Shown: positions 8,589 to 17,463, counted from the stretch's first letter. The stretch is DNA of 64,000 bases from JAVBLP01 sp031553505 (GCA_031553505.1 JAVBLP010000001.1:30531-94530); one strand, 5' to 3'. Program-made: numbers and translations. The notes: generated from the letters alone by a model not told the origin.

Positions 8589-8819
8589 CTACTCTACTAT
8601 TTCAACAGTCGCTCTCTTATCAAGTTTTGCTGAAGCAGAGTTAACAATAATTCTTATTGCTTTTATAATTCTGCCTTCTTTACCGATAATTTTGCCTCTG
8701 TCGCCGTCTGCAACTTTAAGCTCCAAAACAGTCGCTTTTTCGCCTGCAATTTCTTTAACTTCTACCTGGTCAGGATTGTCTACCAAAGCTTTCGCGATGT
8801 AAAGCACTAGGTCTTTCAT
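8589..8819 (-). CDS. khpA: KH-domain RNA-binding protein KhpA
   Basis: This 76-residue single type-II KH domain has the GKIIGKEG loop (residues 42-49) that contacts RNA. KhpA with KhpB (Jag) is linked to cell elongation and sRNA binding in Gram-positives; it is regularly encoded between rpsP and rimM, as here. Confidence 0.95.
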   Translation of the reverse strand: MKDLVLYIAKALVDNPDQVEVKEIAGEKATVLELKVADGDRGKIIGKEGRIIKAIRIIVNSASAKLDKRATVEIVE

Positions 8820-8851
8820 GGTGTTCCCCCCATTGTGCAGCTTTAAACGGA

Positions 8852-9103
8852 CTACTTACTTTCTGTTGAATTGGTTTTTTTTATTAAATCAGCAACGGTG
8901 TCAGAAGCTTTCGCGCCTGTTCCGAGCCAATAATTTATTCTTTCCATATTAACAGTAAATTTGTTGTCTTCCGCGATAGGATCGTACTGGCCTAATATTT
9001 CAATAGGTTCGCCGTCTCTTTTTGATCTTTTGTCGATTGCAACAACTCTGTAATAAGGTCTTTTTGGTTTGCCCTTTCTCTGCAAACGTAACATAACTGC
9101 CAT
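8852..9103 (-). CDS. rpsP: Ribosomal protein S16
   Basis: This 83-residue 30S assembly protein starts MAVMLRLQRKGKPKRPYYRVVA, continues with DKRSKRDGEPIEILGQYDP and ends in a short acidic/Thr tail. It is the first gene of the seven-gene operon. Its start has a strong GGAGG 9-10 bases upstream and a near-consensus promoter further up. Confidence 0.98.
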   Translation of the reverse strand: MAVMLRLQRKGKPKRPYYRVVAIDKRSKRDGEPIEILGQYDPIAEDNKFTVNMERINYWLGTGAKASDTVADLIKKTNSTESK

Positions 9104-9159
9104 CTTTTTTTCCTCCGAATTTCATGTTTCAAGCGCTATATACAAGTCTTGAATTTAAG

Positions 9160-9188
9160 ATTATATATGAATTGGCGGATTTTGTCAA
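9160..9188 (-). promoter_or_regulatory. Sigma70-type promoter of the rpsP operon
   Basis: On the minus strand, TTGACA (9183-9188) and TATAAT (9160-9165) are separated by exactly 17 bases, both perfect consensus boxes, about 55 bases upstream of the rpsP start. Confidence 0.85.
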
Positions 9189-9209
9189 ACACCCATATTG
9201 CCGCTTCAT

Positions 9210-9238
9210 TTTACTTGTACCGTACGATTTGTTATAAT
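9210..9238 (+). promoter_or_regulatory. Probable promoter of the divergent lipoprotein genes
   Basis: A perfect TATAAT at 9233-9238 lies 34 bases before the lipoprotein ATG. The -35 match (TTTACT at 9210-9215, 17 bases away) is weak. It is divergent from the rpsP promoter. Confidence 0.5.
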
Positions 9239-9271
9239 CCATTATACAATATATAGAGGACATGTCAAATA

Positions 9272-9808
9272 ATGAAAAAACTATTACTTTTTACAGGCTT
9301 TTTAGCTGTTTTCTCACTAACTTCTGCTTGCGTTAAGCCGCAAACACAGGAAAACTACAAACCTTATACCGATGCGGTGTTTAATTTTTCCCTTTCCGTT
9401 CCGCAATCATGGAACAGAGCGCAGTTTGAACCTCTTGTAACGTTTTTCCAGGCGCCCGAAAAAGATGAATTTAACGCGTCGCTCGGAATTTTAACCGATG
9501 CATACAATCCCAAGACCGTAAATATGACGCAAAAAGAGTTTTACGAAGAAAGCATCAAAGCAATACAGGATTTTAAAATAATCAGTTACAAAAAAACCGT
9601 TTTTGCCGGACAGGAATGCCTTGAAGTTGTGTTTGACTCAGCCGGAAGTTACGGAAAAATGAGGCAGAAAGAGTATATTTTTAACTATAATAATGTTCTT
9701 TTCATACTTATTTTTACTTCTTTGCAGAAATATTACGCGCAATATGAAACAGATTTTCAAAAAATCGCGGATTCTTTCTACTTTATAGACGGCAGCAACA
9801 ATGCTTAA
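9272..9808 (+). CDS. PsbP/DcrB-like lipoprotein
   Basis: The 178-residue protein has a lipoprotein signal peptide with lipobox LTSAC (Cys20). The mature part matches the PsbP/DcrB-type fold: an early FNFSLSVPQSWNR, a central TVFAGQECLEVVFDS, and a C-terminal FQKIADSFYF. Such proteins are envelope lipoproteins of unclear function. The gene overlaps the next lipoprotein gene by 8 bases. Confidence 0.75.
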   Translation: MKKLLLFTGFLAVFSLTSACVKPQTQENYKPYTDAVFNFSLSVPQSWNRAQFEPLVTFFQAPEKDEFNASLGILTDAYNPKTVNMTQKEFYEESIKAIQDFKIISYKKTVFAGQECLEVVFDSAGSYGKMRQKEYIFNYNNVLFILIFTSLQKYYAQYETDFQKIADSFYFIDGSNNA

Positions 9809-10235
9809 AAAACTACCGCTCATCGCGCTGTGCTTAATGCTTACTTCCTGTTCGGTTCTGGATTATCCGAGCCGCATTGCCGGATATTCGACCCAAAAAT
9901 TTGAGAATGAAAAAGCCGGACGGTTTGAGCAAACTTTTGACACTTCAAAAAACCTCGCGTTTAATGACACTTTAGCCGTTATAAAAGAGCTAAGGGCGCG
10001 CGTGACGCATAAAAACCTTAAGAAAGGTTTTGTAATAGCGTTTGATTTTTCAAAGAGTTTTGATTATTGCCTAGATTCAACGGAAGTCGGCTTTTTTATT
10101 GAAGAACTTAATGAAAATTCAGTTAAAATCACGGTTATTTCAAATAACAGCCTGCTTGCAAGGAATGTTTCCTACAAATACTTTGAACTTTTAACCCAAA
10201 AACGCGCTGAACCGCAGGAACAACCGGAAGAATAA
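9801..10235 (+). CDS. Small lipoprotein, function unknown
   Basis: The 144-residue protein has a signal peptide with lipobox LTSC (Cys17), followed by a mixed alpha/beta domain: DTLAVIKELRARVTHKNLKKGFVIAFDFSKSFD, then TEVGFFIEELNENSVKITVISNN. The pattern resembles small DUF3568-like lipoproteins, but I cannot assign it firmly. It overlaps the PsbP-like gene by 8 bases, so the two are probably an operon. Confidence 0.7.
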   Translation: MLKKLPLIALCLMLTSCSVLDYPSRIAGYSTQKFENEKAGRFEQTFDTSKNLAFNDTLAVIKELRARVTHKNLKKGFVIAFDFSKSFDYCLDSTEVGFFIEELNENSVKITVISNNSLLARNVSYKYFELLTQKRAEPQEQPEE

Positions 10236-10241
10236 ACTCTT

Positions 10242-10270
10242 TTGACTAAACAGAGCAAATCTTTTATAAT
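10242..10270 (+). promoter_or_regulatory. Sigma70-type promoter of eno
   Basis: TTGACT (10242-10247) and TATAAT (10265-10270) are 17 bases apart, 60 bases upstream of the enolase ATG, which has a strong AGGAGG ribosome binding site. Confidence 0.82.
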
Positions 10271-10329
10271 GACAGCGTTTTTATATTTATAAACCAGATA
10301 CAATAAATCCAAAACAGGAGGCAGCAAAG

Positions 10330-11634
10330 ATGGCAAAAATCACATCAGTACACGGCAGGGAAATTATCGATTCCCGCGGAAACCCAACGGTAGAAGTTGA
10401 CGTAAAACTTGACGACGGAACGCTCGGAAGAGCCGCAGTGCCCTCGGGAGCTTCGACAGGCGAAAGAGAAGCTTTGGAACTCAGAGACGGCGACAAAAAA
10501 AGATTCGGCGGAAAAGGCGTTTTGAAAGCCGTTGAAAATATCAACAAAATAATAGCCCCTAAAATAACCGGCATGGAAATAACAAAGCAGCAAGAAATTG
10601 ACGACATAATGATAAAGCTTGATGGAACCGATTTCAAAAGCAATCTCGGGGCAAACGCGATTCTCGGCGTATCCCTGGCTTGCGCGAAAGCCGGCGCAAA
10701 CTCCAAAAAAATGCCGGTGTATGAATACGTAAGAGAAGTTTACAACCTTAAGTCGGACAAATACGTTTTGCCTGTTCCTTTAATGAACATCATCAACGGC
10801 GGCGAACACGCTGACAACAATGTTGACCTTCAGGAATTTATGATAGCGCCTGTAAGCGCGCCTAATTTCCGCGAAGCGCTCAGAATGGGCTGCGAAGTTT
10901 TCCACGCTTTGAAAAAAGTTTTAAACGATAAAGGCTACGCTACCGGAGTAGGCGACGAAGGCGGTTTTGCGCCAAACCTTAAATCAAACATAGAAGCTTT
11001 GGAAGTTATATCCGAAGCCGTAAAAAAAGCCGGTTTTGAACTCGGCAAAGACATACTCTTGGCTCTCGACTGCGCGGCCAGCGAACTTTACGAAGACGGA
11101 AAGTACACGCTTGAAGGCGAAACGTCGGACAAAGTAAAAACTTCCGCAGAAATGATAAAGTTCTACGAAGAATGGCTTAAGAAATACCCGATCATATCCA
11201 TGGAAGACGGCTTGAGCGAAAAAGACTGGGCAGGCTGGAAGCCTTTAACGGATGAATTGAAATCCAAAATGCAGCTCGTAGGAGACGATTTATTCGTAAC
11301 CAACACAAAAATATTTAAAGAAGGTATTGAGAAAGGCATCGCCAACTCAATCCTTATAAAAGTAAACCAGATCGGCTCGCTTTCAGAAACAGTGGCAGCG
11401 GTACAGATGGCTTACGCGGCAGGTTACACGGCGATTATGTCGCACCGTTCAGGCGAAACCGAAGACAGTATAATTGCGGATTTGGCCGTAGCGCTTAACA
11501 CCGGGCAGATAAAGACCGGCTCTGCTTCAAGAACAGACAGGATGTGCAAATACAACCAGCTTTTGAGAATCGAAGAAGAACTCGGTTCCAAAGCAAGCTA
11601 TTTGGGCAAAGCGGCGTTTTCAAGCATAAAATAA
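10330..11634 (+). CDS. eno: Enolase
   Basis: This 434-residue enzyme interconverts 2-phosphoglycerate and phosphoenolpyruvate in glycolysis. It has SRGNPTVEVDV near the N-terminus, the mobile loop PSGASTGEREALELRDGD, INGGEHADNN, GDEGGFAPNL, the metal-site region ISMEDGLSE and GDDLFVTN, the catalytic Lys in ILIKVNQIG, and the signature SHRSGETED. Full length, no anomalies. It has its own promoter and is followed by a hairpin before the FtsB-like gene. Confidence 0.99.
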   Translation: MAKITSVHGREIIDSRGNPTVEVDVKLDDGTLGRAAVPSGASTGEREALELRDGDKKRFGGKGVLKAVENINKIIAPKITGMEITKQQEIDDIMIKLDGTDFKSNLGANAILGVSLACAKAGANSKKMPVYEYVREVYNLKSDKYVLPVPLMNIINGGEHADNNVDLQEFMIAPVSAPNFREALRMGCEVFHALKKVLNDKGYATGVGDEGGFAPNLKSNIEALEVISEAVKKAGFELGKDILLALDCAASELYEDGKYTLEGETSDKVKTSAEMIKFYEEWLKKYPIISMEDGLSEKDWAGWKPLTDELKSKMQLVGDDLFVTNTKIFKEGIEKGIANSILIKVNQIGSLSETVAAVQMAYAAGYTAIMSHRSGETEDSIIADLAVALNTGQIKTGSASRTDRMCKYNQLLRIEEELGSKASYLGKAAFSSIK

Positions 11635-11697
11635 AGCACAGTACAAAGTGAAGAGTAAAAACATTGTGTTTTTGTAAAACCGAAACTAATTATCATA

Positions 11698-11729
11698 TTC
11701 CCGCTTTGGCGTAAAAACCAAAGCGGGAA
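11698..11729 (+). terminator. 12-bp hairpin between eno and the ftsB-like gene
   Basis: Perfect arms TTCCCGCTTTGG (11698-11709) and CCAAAGCGGGAA (11718-11729) enclose an 8-base loop. No U-tract follows, so it may be an attenuator or an RNA-stabilising end rather than a strong terminator. Confidence 0.6.
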
Positions 11730-11755
11730 CAACTCTCAAAAATTCCGGCCAAAAC

Positions 11756-12064
11756 ATGAAAAAATTTAAAATCCGTTACGCCATACTAATAGCCGCTGTC
11801 GCGATTCTTGCTTTTAACGAAGGTTCGAGAACGCTTACGCGGCGTTTTTTTGAGCAAAAAAAACTTCAAAAAGACATATCAAGCGCGCAGTACCAAAACT
11901 CTCTTTTAAAAAAAAGAATTTATTATCTTGAGCACGAGCCCTCTTACCTTGAACGCATGGTCCGCAGCGAACTTGACGTTATCGCGCCCGGAGAAATTGA
12001 ATACCGTTTTTTGACAAAAAGCGATGAAAAAAAATTAAACGCTAAAAAGCAGCAGGAAAATTAG
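11756..12064 (+). CDS. FtsB/DivIC-family septum formation initiator
   Basis: The 102-residue protein has a basic N-terminus, one membrane helix (about 8-22), a coiled coil (KLQKDISSAQYQNSLLKKRIYYLE) and the family ending EPSYLERMVRSELDVIAPGEIEYRF. FtsB/DivIC proteins act in the divisome with FtsL and FtsQ. The location right after eno is the conserved ftsB position in many bacteria, supporting the call. Confidence 0.88.
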   Translation: MKKFKIRYAILIAAVAILAFNEGSRTLTRRFFEQKKLQKDISSAQYQNSLLKKRIYYLEHEPSYLERMVRSELDVIAPGEIEYRFLTKSDEKKLNAKKQQEN

Positions 12065-12084
12065 AATTTAAGGCGGGATAAATT

Positions 12085-12489
12085 ATGTCAAAGCTTTCGC
12101 GCTTCGGAGTATCCCTGAACAGGGAATTGCTGGATAAATTTGATACGCTTATAGATGAACAGGAGTATCCGACCCGCTCGAAAGCGATAGAAGATTTGAT
12201 AACGCACTGCATTACAAACAACAACCTTTCAAACGACTCCGTGGAAATTATCGGCACGATAAATATGGTTTACGACCACCATAAGAGGGAGCTTCTCAAA
12301 AAACTTACCGACACCCAGCATGATTACCAGAGTTTGATAGTATCTACGCAGCATATACACATCAGCCACCATAACTGCTTTGAAATCATTATTGTAAAAG
12401 GCGCAAAAAAAGAAGTTGAAAAACTTTTCGCACGTATTAAAGGCACCAAAGGCATACAAAACGCTTCGCTAAATATGTTTTCCGCTTAG
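12085..12489 (+). CDS. nikR: Nickel-responsive regulator NikR
   Basis: This 134-residue protein has an N-terminal ribbon-helix-helix DNA-binding domain (RFGVSLNRELLDKFDTLI...RSKAIEDLI) and a C-terminal ACT-like nickel-binding domain. All four square-planar Ni ligands are present: H79, H90, H92 and C98 (equivalent to H76, H87, H89, C95 of E. coli NikR). It binds Ni(II) and represses or activates nickel uptake genes. It is convergent with the metal ABC/TonB operon 166 bases downstream, which suggests that operon as a target. I could not find a clear NikR operator. The 166-base gap itself shows no gene. Confidence 0.95.
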   Translation: MSKLSRFGVSLNRELLDKFDTLIDEQEYPTRSKAIEDLITHCITNNNLSNDSVEIIGTINMVYDHHKRELLKKLTDTQHDYQSLIVSTQHIHISHHNCFEIIIVKGAKKEVEKLFARIKGTKGIQNASLNMFSA

Positions 12490-12655
12490 GCATAACCCAT
12501 TCACGTGTTTTCTGCGGTGCATTTTAAGCATTCGCGGAACCTGCCATTCTTTATATAATTTAATTCGATTGTTTTTTGGATTTTGCAACCCTTTCAGGAT
12601 GCAGAATAACAACCAAAGACTTTGGCTGCCGTTTTTAACTATTACTTTTTAATTA

Positions 12656-13237
12656 TTACTTGGCTTTTTTACATACAACGGCAAAATACTTTTCTTCATC
12701 AAGAATCTCTATGCTTTCAAATCCTGCCGCCGCGGTAAAAATAGTTATTTCATTATTGGATGGCATCATATCGTTACATACGGCTATGTGGCACTTTTTG
12801 TGATGTTCGTCAATTTCTTTTTTGCTGCCGCTGTGGGATATTAAAAATATGCCGCCGCCCTTTAAAACCCTGTAACACTCTTTAAACGCCTTCATCTTAT
12901 CTTCTATGTGCGGCAAAGAATTGTGACAGATTACTTTATCAAACTCCGCGTCACTAAACGGTATTTTTTCTATATCTCCTACGACAAACTCCGCTTGATC
13001 ACCGTAAAGCTTTTTCGCCGCCGCTATCATGTTTTCGGAATAGTCAAACTCCGTAATCCGCGCGCCTTTTTCTAAAAGCAGCGGTACTATCGCGCCGGCG
13101 CCGCTGCAGGCATCCAAAACATTTTCGCCGTTTTTAAGTTCCAAAAGCGGCAATATCCTATTTTTTACAAGTTCAACTTTTTCCGCGCTCGGGGCTTCCC
13201 AATGCTGGGCGCAATCGTCAAAAAACTTTTTTCTCAT
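12656..13237 (-). CDS. Class I SAM-dependent methyltransferase in the metal-uptake operon
   Basis: The 193-residue protein is a UbiE/MenG-like methyltransferase: motif I VLDACSGAGAIVPLL, acidic ITEFDYSENMI, VVGDIEKIPFSDAEFDKV and a post-motif FKECYRVLKGGGIFLISHSG. It has no recognisable substrate domain. It overlaps the permease gene by 20 bases and is the last gene of the TonB-ABC operon. Its substrate is unknown; its position hints at a role in metal handling, for example modifying a metal-binding small molecule, but this is only inference. Confidence 0.85.
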   Translation of the reverse strand: MRKKFFDDCAQHWEAPSAEKVELVKNRILPLLELKNGENVLDACSGAGAIVPLLLEKGARITEFDYSENMIAAAKKLYGDQAEFVVGDIEKIPFSDAEFDKVICHNSLPHIEDKMKAFKECYRVLKGGGIFLISHSGSKKEIDEHHKKCHIAVCNDMMPSNNEITIFTAAAGFESIEILDEEKYFAVVCKKAK

Positions 13238-14042
13238 ATAAGCTCCTTATCTTTTTATTTACCGGGAAACTTACCGCAAATATTGCCGCCGCCGTAATAA
13301 TTATCGCGGCGCCGGCGGGCAAGTCAAACATATATGAAGCAAACAATCCCAAAACGCACGACATAACCGCAACAGCGGCGGAAATAATATAAAGGTTTTT
13401 AAGTTTCCGCGTAAACTGCGCGGCGGCGGCAGGCGGAAGCGTTATGAGGCTGTAAATCAAAAGGCCGCCGGTAATTTTTATATTTACGCTTACAGTAACG
13501 GCGCAAAGGACAAGCAAAGAGTAAAATATAAACTTTTCCGGTATTCCGCATGCTTCGGCAATTTGCCTGTTATAAATTACCGCGATGATTCCTTTTCTAA
13601 AAACTACCAAAAACGCGACAGCAATAACCGCAACAACCGCAAGCCATTGAAAATCTTTGCCGCTTACCGTTAAAATGCTGCCCCACATAAACGCAAAAGC
13701 TTCGCCGGCATTGGTTTTAAGTTTTGCCATAAACAAAAAAGCTATGCCAAGCATTACGGAAAAAAGTATCCCCGTGGAAATATTTGCCGAAAATTTTCCT
13801 TTTTCAGCAACCGGCCCTATAAAAACAGAAGCGGCCATACATAAAATAATTGCGGATGCCACAGGATTAAACCCGAAAAATAAACCTATAACCGCACCGG
13901 CAAAAGCCGTGTGCGCCATCGCGACGCCTACAAAAGGTATGTTAAGCAGATATACCCATACGCCGGCTATTCCGCAGGCAAGCCCGGCAAAAACAGATGC
14001 CGCAAGCGCCCTTAAAAAGAAAACGTCTAAAATCCATTCCAT
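13218..14042 (-). CDS. Metal ABC transporter permease (ZnuB/MntB/TroC family)
   Basis: The 274-residue ABC-3 family inner-membrane protein has about eight hydrophobic helices, including the family stretch VAMAHTAFAGAVIGLFFG and the coupling-loop region ACGIPEKFIFYSLL. It forms the channel of a divalent-metal importer with the ATPase and binding protein encoded upstream, 3 bases away. The metal (zinc, manganese, nickel or iron) cannot be read from the permease alone. Confidence 0.93.
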   Translation of the reverse strand: MEWILDVFFLRALAASVFAGLACGIAGVWVYLLNIPFVGVAMAHTAFAGAVIGLFFGFNPVASAIILCMAASVFIGPVAEKGKFSANISTGILFSVMLGIAFLFMAKLKTNAGEAFAFMWGSILTVSGKDFQWLAVVAVIAVAFLVVFRKGIIAVIYNRQIAEACGIPEKFIFYSLLVLCAVTVSVNIKITGGLLIYSLITLPPAAAAQFTRKLKNLYIISAAVAVMSCVLGLFASYMFDLPAGAAIIITAAAIFAVSFPVNKKIRSLYEKKVF

Positions 14043-14045
14043 GTT

Positions 14046-14756
14046 TTATCCGTAAATTTTATATTCCGCGGCTTTTTCTTTAATATCTTTGTTTTCCGTT
14101 TCCAAAGCTATTTTTGAATCTTTTAGCATAAACACCTTATTACATATATCCGGAATCAAATCTATATCGTGCGTAACCATTAGACAGGTAAACTTAAATT
14201 TTTTGTAAAGCTTTTCCACAAAAGCTAAAAAGTTTTTTTGCGACTGCGGGTCGAGGTTAGACTGCGGTTCATCCAGTAAAACGATGCGCGGCTGCTGCGC
14301 AAGAATGCGCGCCACTGAAACTTTCTGCGCCTCCCCGCCGGAAATGTTGCCCACGGGCATATCAGCTATATGGCTGATATCGGCAATTTTCATCGCGTTT
14401 TCTACTACGCGCCTATCTTCCTGCGTAAAAGCTTTAAAAATGCCGTTTTTGGCATACCTGCCGATGCTTACGGCTTCAAAAACAGATACGGGGCAGTTTT
14501 TTTCGGAAATGTTATTTTGTGGAAGGTATCCGATAATGCTTCTGTCGGTTTCGGACAGCTCTCTGCCAAAAATCTTTATACTTCCCTGAAAATCCGACAA
14601 GCCGCAGATTGCTTTCAGCAAAGTGCTTTTGCCAGCGCCGTTTGCGCCGATCACGGCGTTAAAAGAATCTTCCCCGACAAGCATATTAAGCCCGTTGAGT
14701 ATGCTTTTTCCGGGTGCCGATACCGAAAGCCCTTTTATCTCTACCGCAGGATTCAT
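14046..14756 (-). CDS. Metal ABC transporter ATP-binding protein (ZnuC-like)
   Basis: The 236-residue ATPase has all ABC motifs: Walker A GANGAGKST (37-45), Q-loop Q80 in GYLPQ, signature ISGGE (138-142), Walker B IVLLDEP (158-164) and switch H196. It energises the importer. It overlaps the binding-protein gene by 4 bases and precedes the permease by 3 bases. Confidence 0.95.
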   Translation of the reverse strand: MNPAVEIKGLSVSAPGKSILNGLNMLVGEDSFNAVIGANGAGKSTLLKAICGLSDFQGSIKIFGRELSETDRSIIGYLPQNNISEKNCPVSVFEAVSIGRYAKNGIFKAFTQEDRRVVENAMKIADISHIADMPVGNISGGEAQKVSVARILAQQPRIVLLDEPQSNLDPQSQKNFLAFVEKLYKKFKFTCLMVTHDIDLIPDICNKVFMLKDSKIALETENKDIKEKAAEYKIYG

Positions 14757-15565
14757 TCAAGCGCCTTTTTTAGTTTTTCAACATTATCCTCAAGCGTATT
14801 TACATAAGAGCCGCCCAAAACAAAATTGCTTACGGCAACCTGTTTTGCGCCGATGCTGTTTGCAAGCTCTTTGCCTGTTGCTGGCCCTGCCTGCAAACTG
14901 TCCACGACTATTTTTATTTTATGCTTTTTTCCTTCGTTTACCAGATGCGCCATCTTTTTTACCGTTAAATCTTCCTGCTTGCCGTAAACGGCGATTACTT
15001 CAAAACCGTAACTCTCCAAAAAATCTTTTATTTTGTCATTAGCAATCACTTTTACGCCGTAAGCGCCGGAAAGCTCTTTTTTTGCTTTTTCCGAGGCAAA
15101 ACTCACGCCGTAAGCGTATGAGCTGTAATTATCTTCATAATATTTTTTGTTTTCGGAATCCAGCCCGGCAAGAATATCCGCAATCTCCTGAGCGGCGCGT
15201 ATGCGTATATACGGAATCATCCAGTTGCCTTCCGTGGCAGTCTGCTTATAGATTTTACCCATATCCCCGGCTTCAAGCTTCAGCTTGTTTATCCACTTTT
15301 CCCAATTATGGCTGAGTATAAGATTGCTTTTCCGGACGCGTTTTAACATTGCAGGCGTTAGGTCATAATTGCCGGGGCAGCTTACCGGCTTCAGCATTGC
15401 CTCGGCATCAACTTTATCCCCCCCGACAGCTTTTACGATTTCGCCGATATTGGAAGTTGTGGCGGTAATTACTATTTTAGTAGTGTTGGGGTTAAAAAAC
15501 GGCGCCGCCGCTGCAAAAGCCGCGCACACTATAATAAGCGCCGGTACTGTAAAAATCTTTTTCAT
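14753..15565 (-). CDS. Cluster-IX (ZnuA-like) periplasmic metal-binding protein with a CPG-type site
   Basis: From the ATG at 15565, which has a GAGGAA ribosome binding site, the protein is 270 residues; a longer in-frame start at 15637 would run into the TonB receptor gene. A signal peptide covers residues 1-about 21. The fold is that of cluster-A-I metal-binding proteins: TTSNIGEIVKAVGGDKV, LSHNWEKW and VDSLQAGPATGKELA. Where ZnuA/PsaA have a P-H-x-Y/F ligand, this one reads CPGNYD (Cys63, Asp68); H86 in LSHNW is another likely ligand. The unusual site means the metal is uncertain; nickel is attractive given nikR nearby. Confidence 0.88.
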   Translation of the reverse strand: MKKIFTVPALIIVCAAFAAAAPFFNPNTTKIVITATTSNIGEIVKAVGGDKVDAEAMLKPVSCPGNYDLTPAMLKRVRKSNLILSHNWEKWINKLKLEAGDMGKIYKQTATEGNWMIPYIRIRAAQEIADILAGLDSENKKYYEDNYSSYAYGVSFASEKAKKELSGAYGVKVIANDKIKDFLESYGFEVIAVYGKQEDLTVKKMAHLVNEGKKHKIKIVVDSLQAGPATGKELANSIGAKQVAVSNFVLGGSYVNTLEDNVEKLKKALE

Positions 15566-15575
15566 TTTTATTTCC

Positions 15576-17399
15576 TCAAAAACTGTATTTTGCCCCCAAA
15601 GTAAAAGTGGAACCGGGCATTTCATATATTCTCGCATCGCCGAAAGAAACTATAAACATATCGTATTTTTGGTCGGTAAAGTTGTCTGCGGCAGCAAAAA
15701 TTGTCAGGGATTTTGCTGCAGCATAATGTATTTTAGCATTAAAAACATTGAAATCATTCAACTTATTACCGTTGTTTAAATTTTGGTTTGAAGCGTAATA
15801 ATCAAAGACAAACATTCCGCCTACATACAGAGAAAATTTGCCTATTTTATAGTCCAGCGACACATCAGCTTTATTTTTTGCTATCGCGGAAGTAAAATCC
15901 CCCGGATTGAGATATGAGTAGCCCGCGTACCCTTTAAGGTTTTTTACTATCTCATATTCAGCCGAAATTTCAGCGCCCTTAAACACATACGCGCCGGAAT
16001 TTTGAAACCTGGACATCGCCGTACCGGGAACGGCAACCAGCTGTATTATATTATCACCGTTCATTACAAAAGCGGACATATCAAAGTTAATATCAAGATA
16101 ATTTGAGTTTATCCCGATTTCATAACTGTCCAATTCTTCCGGCTTTAAATCTTTATTGCTGCTCGGCAGCGTATACAGCTCATTTAAATAAGGCGTTCTG
16201 AAACCTTTGCTGTAAATTGCCCTAGCAGCAAGCATTTCTGTTATATTATAAGAAGCGCCGGCTCTTGGTGAAAATGAATCTCCCGAAATCTCATCATAAT
16301 TATAACGCAGCCCCGCAAATATTTTTGCCTTATGGCTTAAGATGTATTCATCAAGCGCAAATACCGCCGCTTCGCTTTTTTTCCATTCCCCGACAGCCAT
16401 TTGAGGTATAGGAACGGTCATAACTTTTCCGGCTGAAAGCCTGTACTCCGCGCCGTATTTTAGCGTATTGTTATAAAATATTTCATTTGAAAAATGCAGG
16501 AAAACGCCGTATATGGAATCTTTTGAACTGAAACCGGTTGAAAATTCATGCTCCCCGAAATCGCCAAACAGCAACAATGACACTTCACCGTTACTTAAAT
16601 CCCTTCTGTATTTTATATCGGCTCCGCCCCTTTTAAAATCATATCGGCTTCCGGGCGCGGTATCTATGCCGCCCGCCCTGTTTACGGTTTTAGCAACAGG
16701 CTCATTTTCCGTGCCGGTAAAATATTTTCCGCCTGCCGTTATTTCGCTAAAATCGTCTATTTTATAACCGGCTTTAACATAATAATCATCGGCATTATAC
16801 CCTGCTCCGGTTATGTGGCCGTCGCTTGAAGCTTTATTTACCGCGCCGTAATATGAAAACTTTCCGGTATCTCCGCCGATATCTAAATTGTAATTTTGCG
16901 TATTATATGTGCCGTAAGAAGCCGCAATGCTTGCCTCGAAAGGTTTTATTGCGGAAGCCGTAATTATGTTTACAACGCCGCCAAAACCGTCCGAGCCGTA
17001 CAAAACAGAGTCGGGCCCTTTTGTAATTTCCACCCTTTCAACATTGCCAGATAATAAAGTCTGCGACACTCCGCAGCCGTAAACGGCCATTTTTTCAGGC
17101 CTGCCGTCAATAAAAAGCCCTATCCGCCTGAAGCTGTCGCCAAGCCCCCTGATGCTGACGTCAGACTTAATCTGAGAAGCCGCTTTTGTGACAAAAACTC
17201 CGGTTACGGAAGATATCAAATCCACCGCGGCAGGTGTATTTTTATTTTCAATTTTATCTTTTTCCACAACCGCTTCGTTTATAAAATCCCCTTTCTGAGG
17301 CATAAATCTTTCAAGGGATAAAAACAGCTCACCGTCTTGCCCAAAAACCGGATTAAAAAATAATAGCATTGCGGTGCACAGTACAAAAATCTTTTTCAC
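15576..17399 (-). CDS. TonB-dependent outer-membrane receptor (metal or metal-chelate uptake)
   Basis: I place the start at the GTG at 17399, preceded by AGAGG and giving MKKIFVLCTAMLLFFNPVFGQ, a clean signal peptide; another GTG five codons upstream is in frame. The 607-residue protein has a plug domain (NTPAAVDLISSVTGVFV, SIRGLGDSFRRIGLFIDGRP, VERVEITKGPDSVLYGSDGFGGVVNIIT) and a 22-strand-type barrel ending in an aromatic residue (LGAKYSF). Such receptors import metal chelates or cobalamin using the proton motive force. It is 10 bases upstream of the ABC binding-protein gene, so the operon spans both membranes. Confidence 0.93.
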   Translation of the reverse strand: MKKIFVLCTAMLLFFNPVFGQDGELFLSLERFMPQKGDFINEAVVEKDKIENKNTPAAVDLISSVTGVFVTKAASQIKSDVSIRGLGDSFRRIGLFIDGRPEKMAVYGCGVSQTLLSGNVERVEITKGPDSVLYGSDGFGGVVNIITASAIKPFEASIAASYGTYNTQNYNLDIGGDTGKFSYYGAVNKASSDGHITGAGYNADDYYVKAGYKIDDFSEITAGGKYFTGTENEPVAKTVNRAGGIDTAPGSRYDFKRGGADIKYRRDLSNGEVSLLLFGDFGEHEFSTGFSSKDSIYGVFLHFSNEIFYNNTLKYGAEYRLSAGKVMTVPIPQMAVGEWKKSEAAVFALDEYILSHKAKIFAGLRYNYDEISGDSFSPRAGASYNITEMLAARAIYSKGFRTPYLNELYTLPSSNKDLKPEELDSYEIGINSNYLDINFDMSAFVMNGDNIIQLVAVPGTAMSRFQNSGAYVFKGAEISAEYEIVKNLKGYAGYSYLNPGDFTSAIAKNKADVSLDYKIGKFSLYVGGMFVFDYYASNQNLNNGNKLNDFNVFNAKIHYAAAKSLTIFAAADNFTDQKYDMFIVSFGDARIYEMPGSTFTLGAKYSF

Positions 17400-17463
17400 A
17401 TAGGCCTCTTTCACACAAAATATTATATTTTAAAAAATCGTAGCACAATAACCGCAAAAATTA

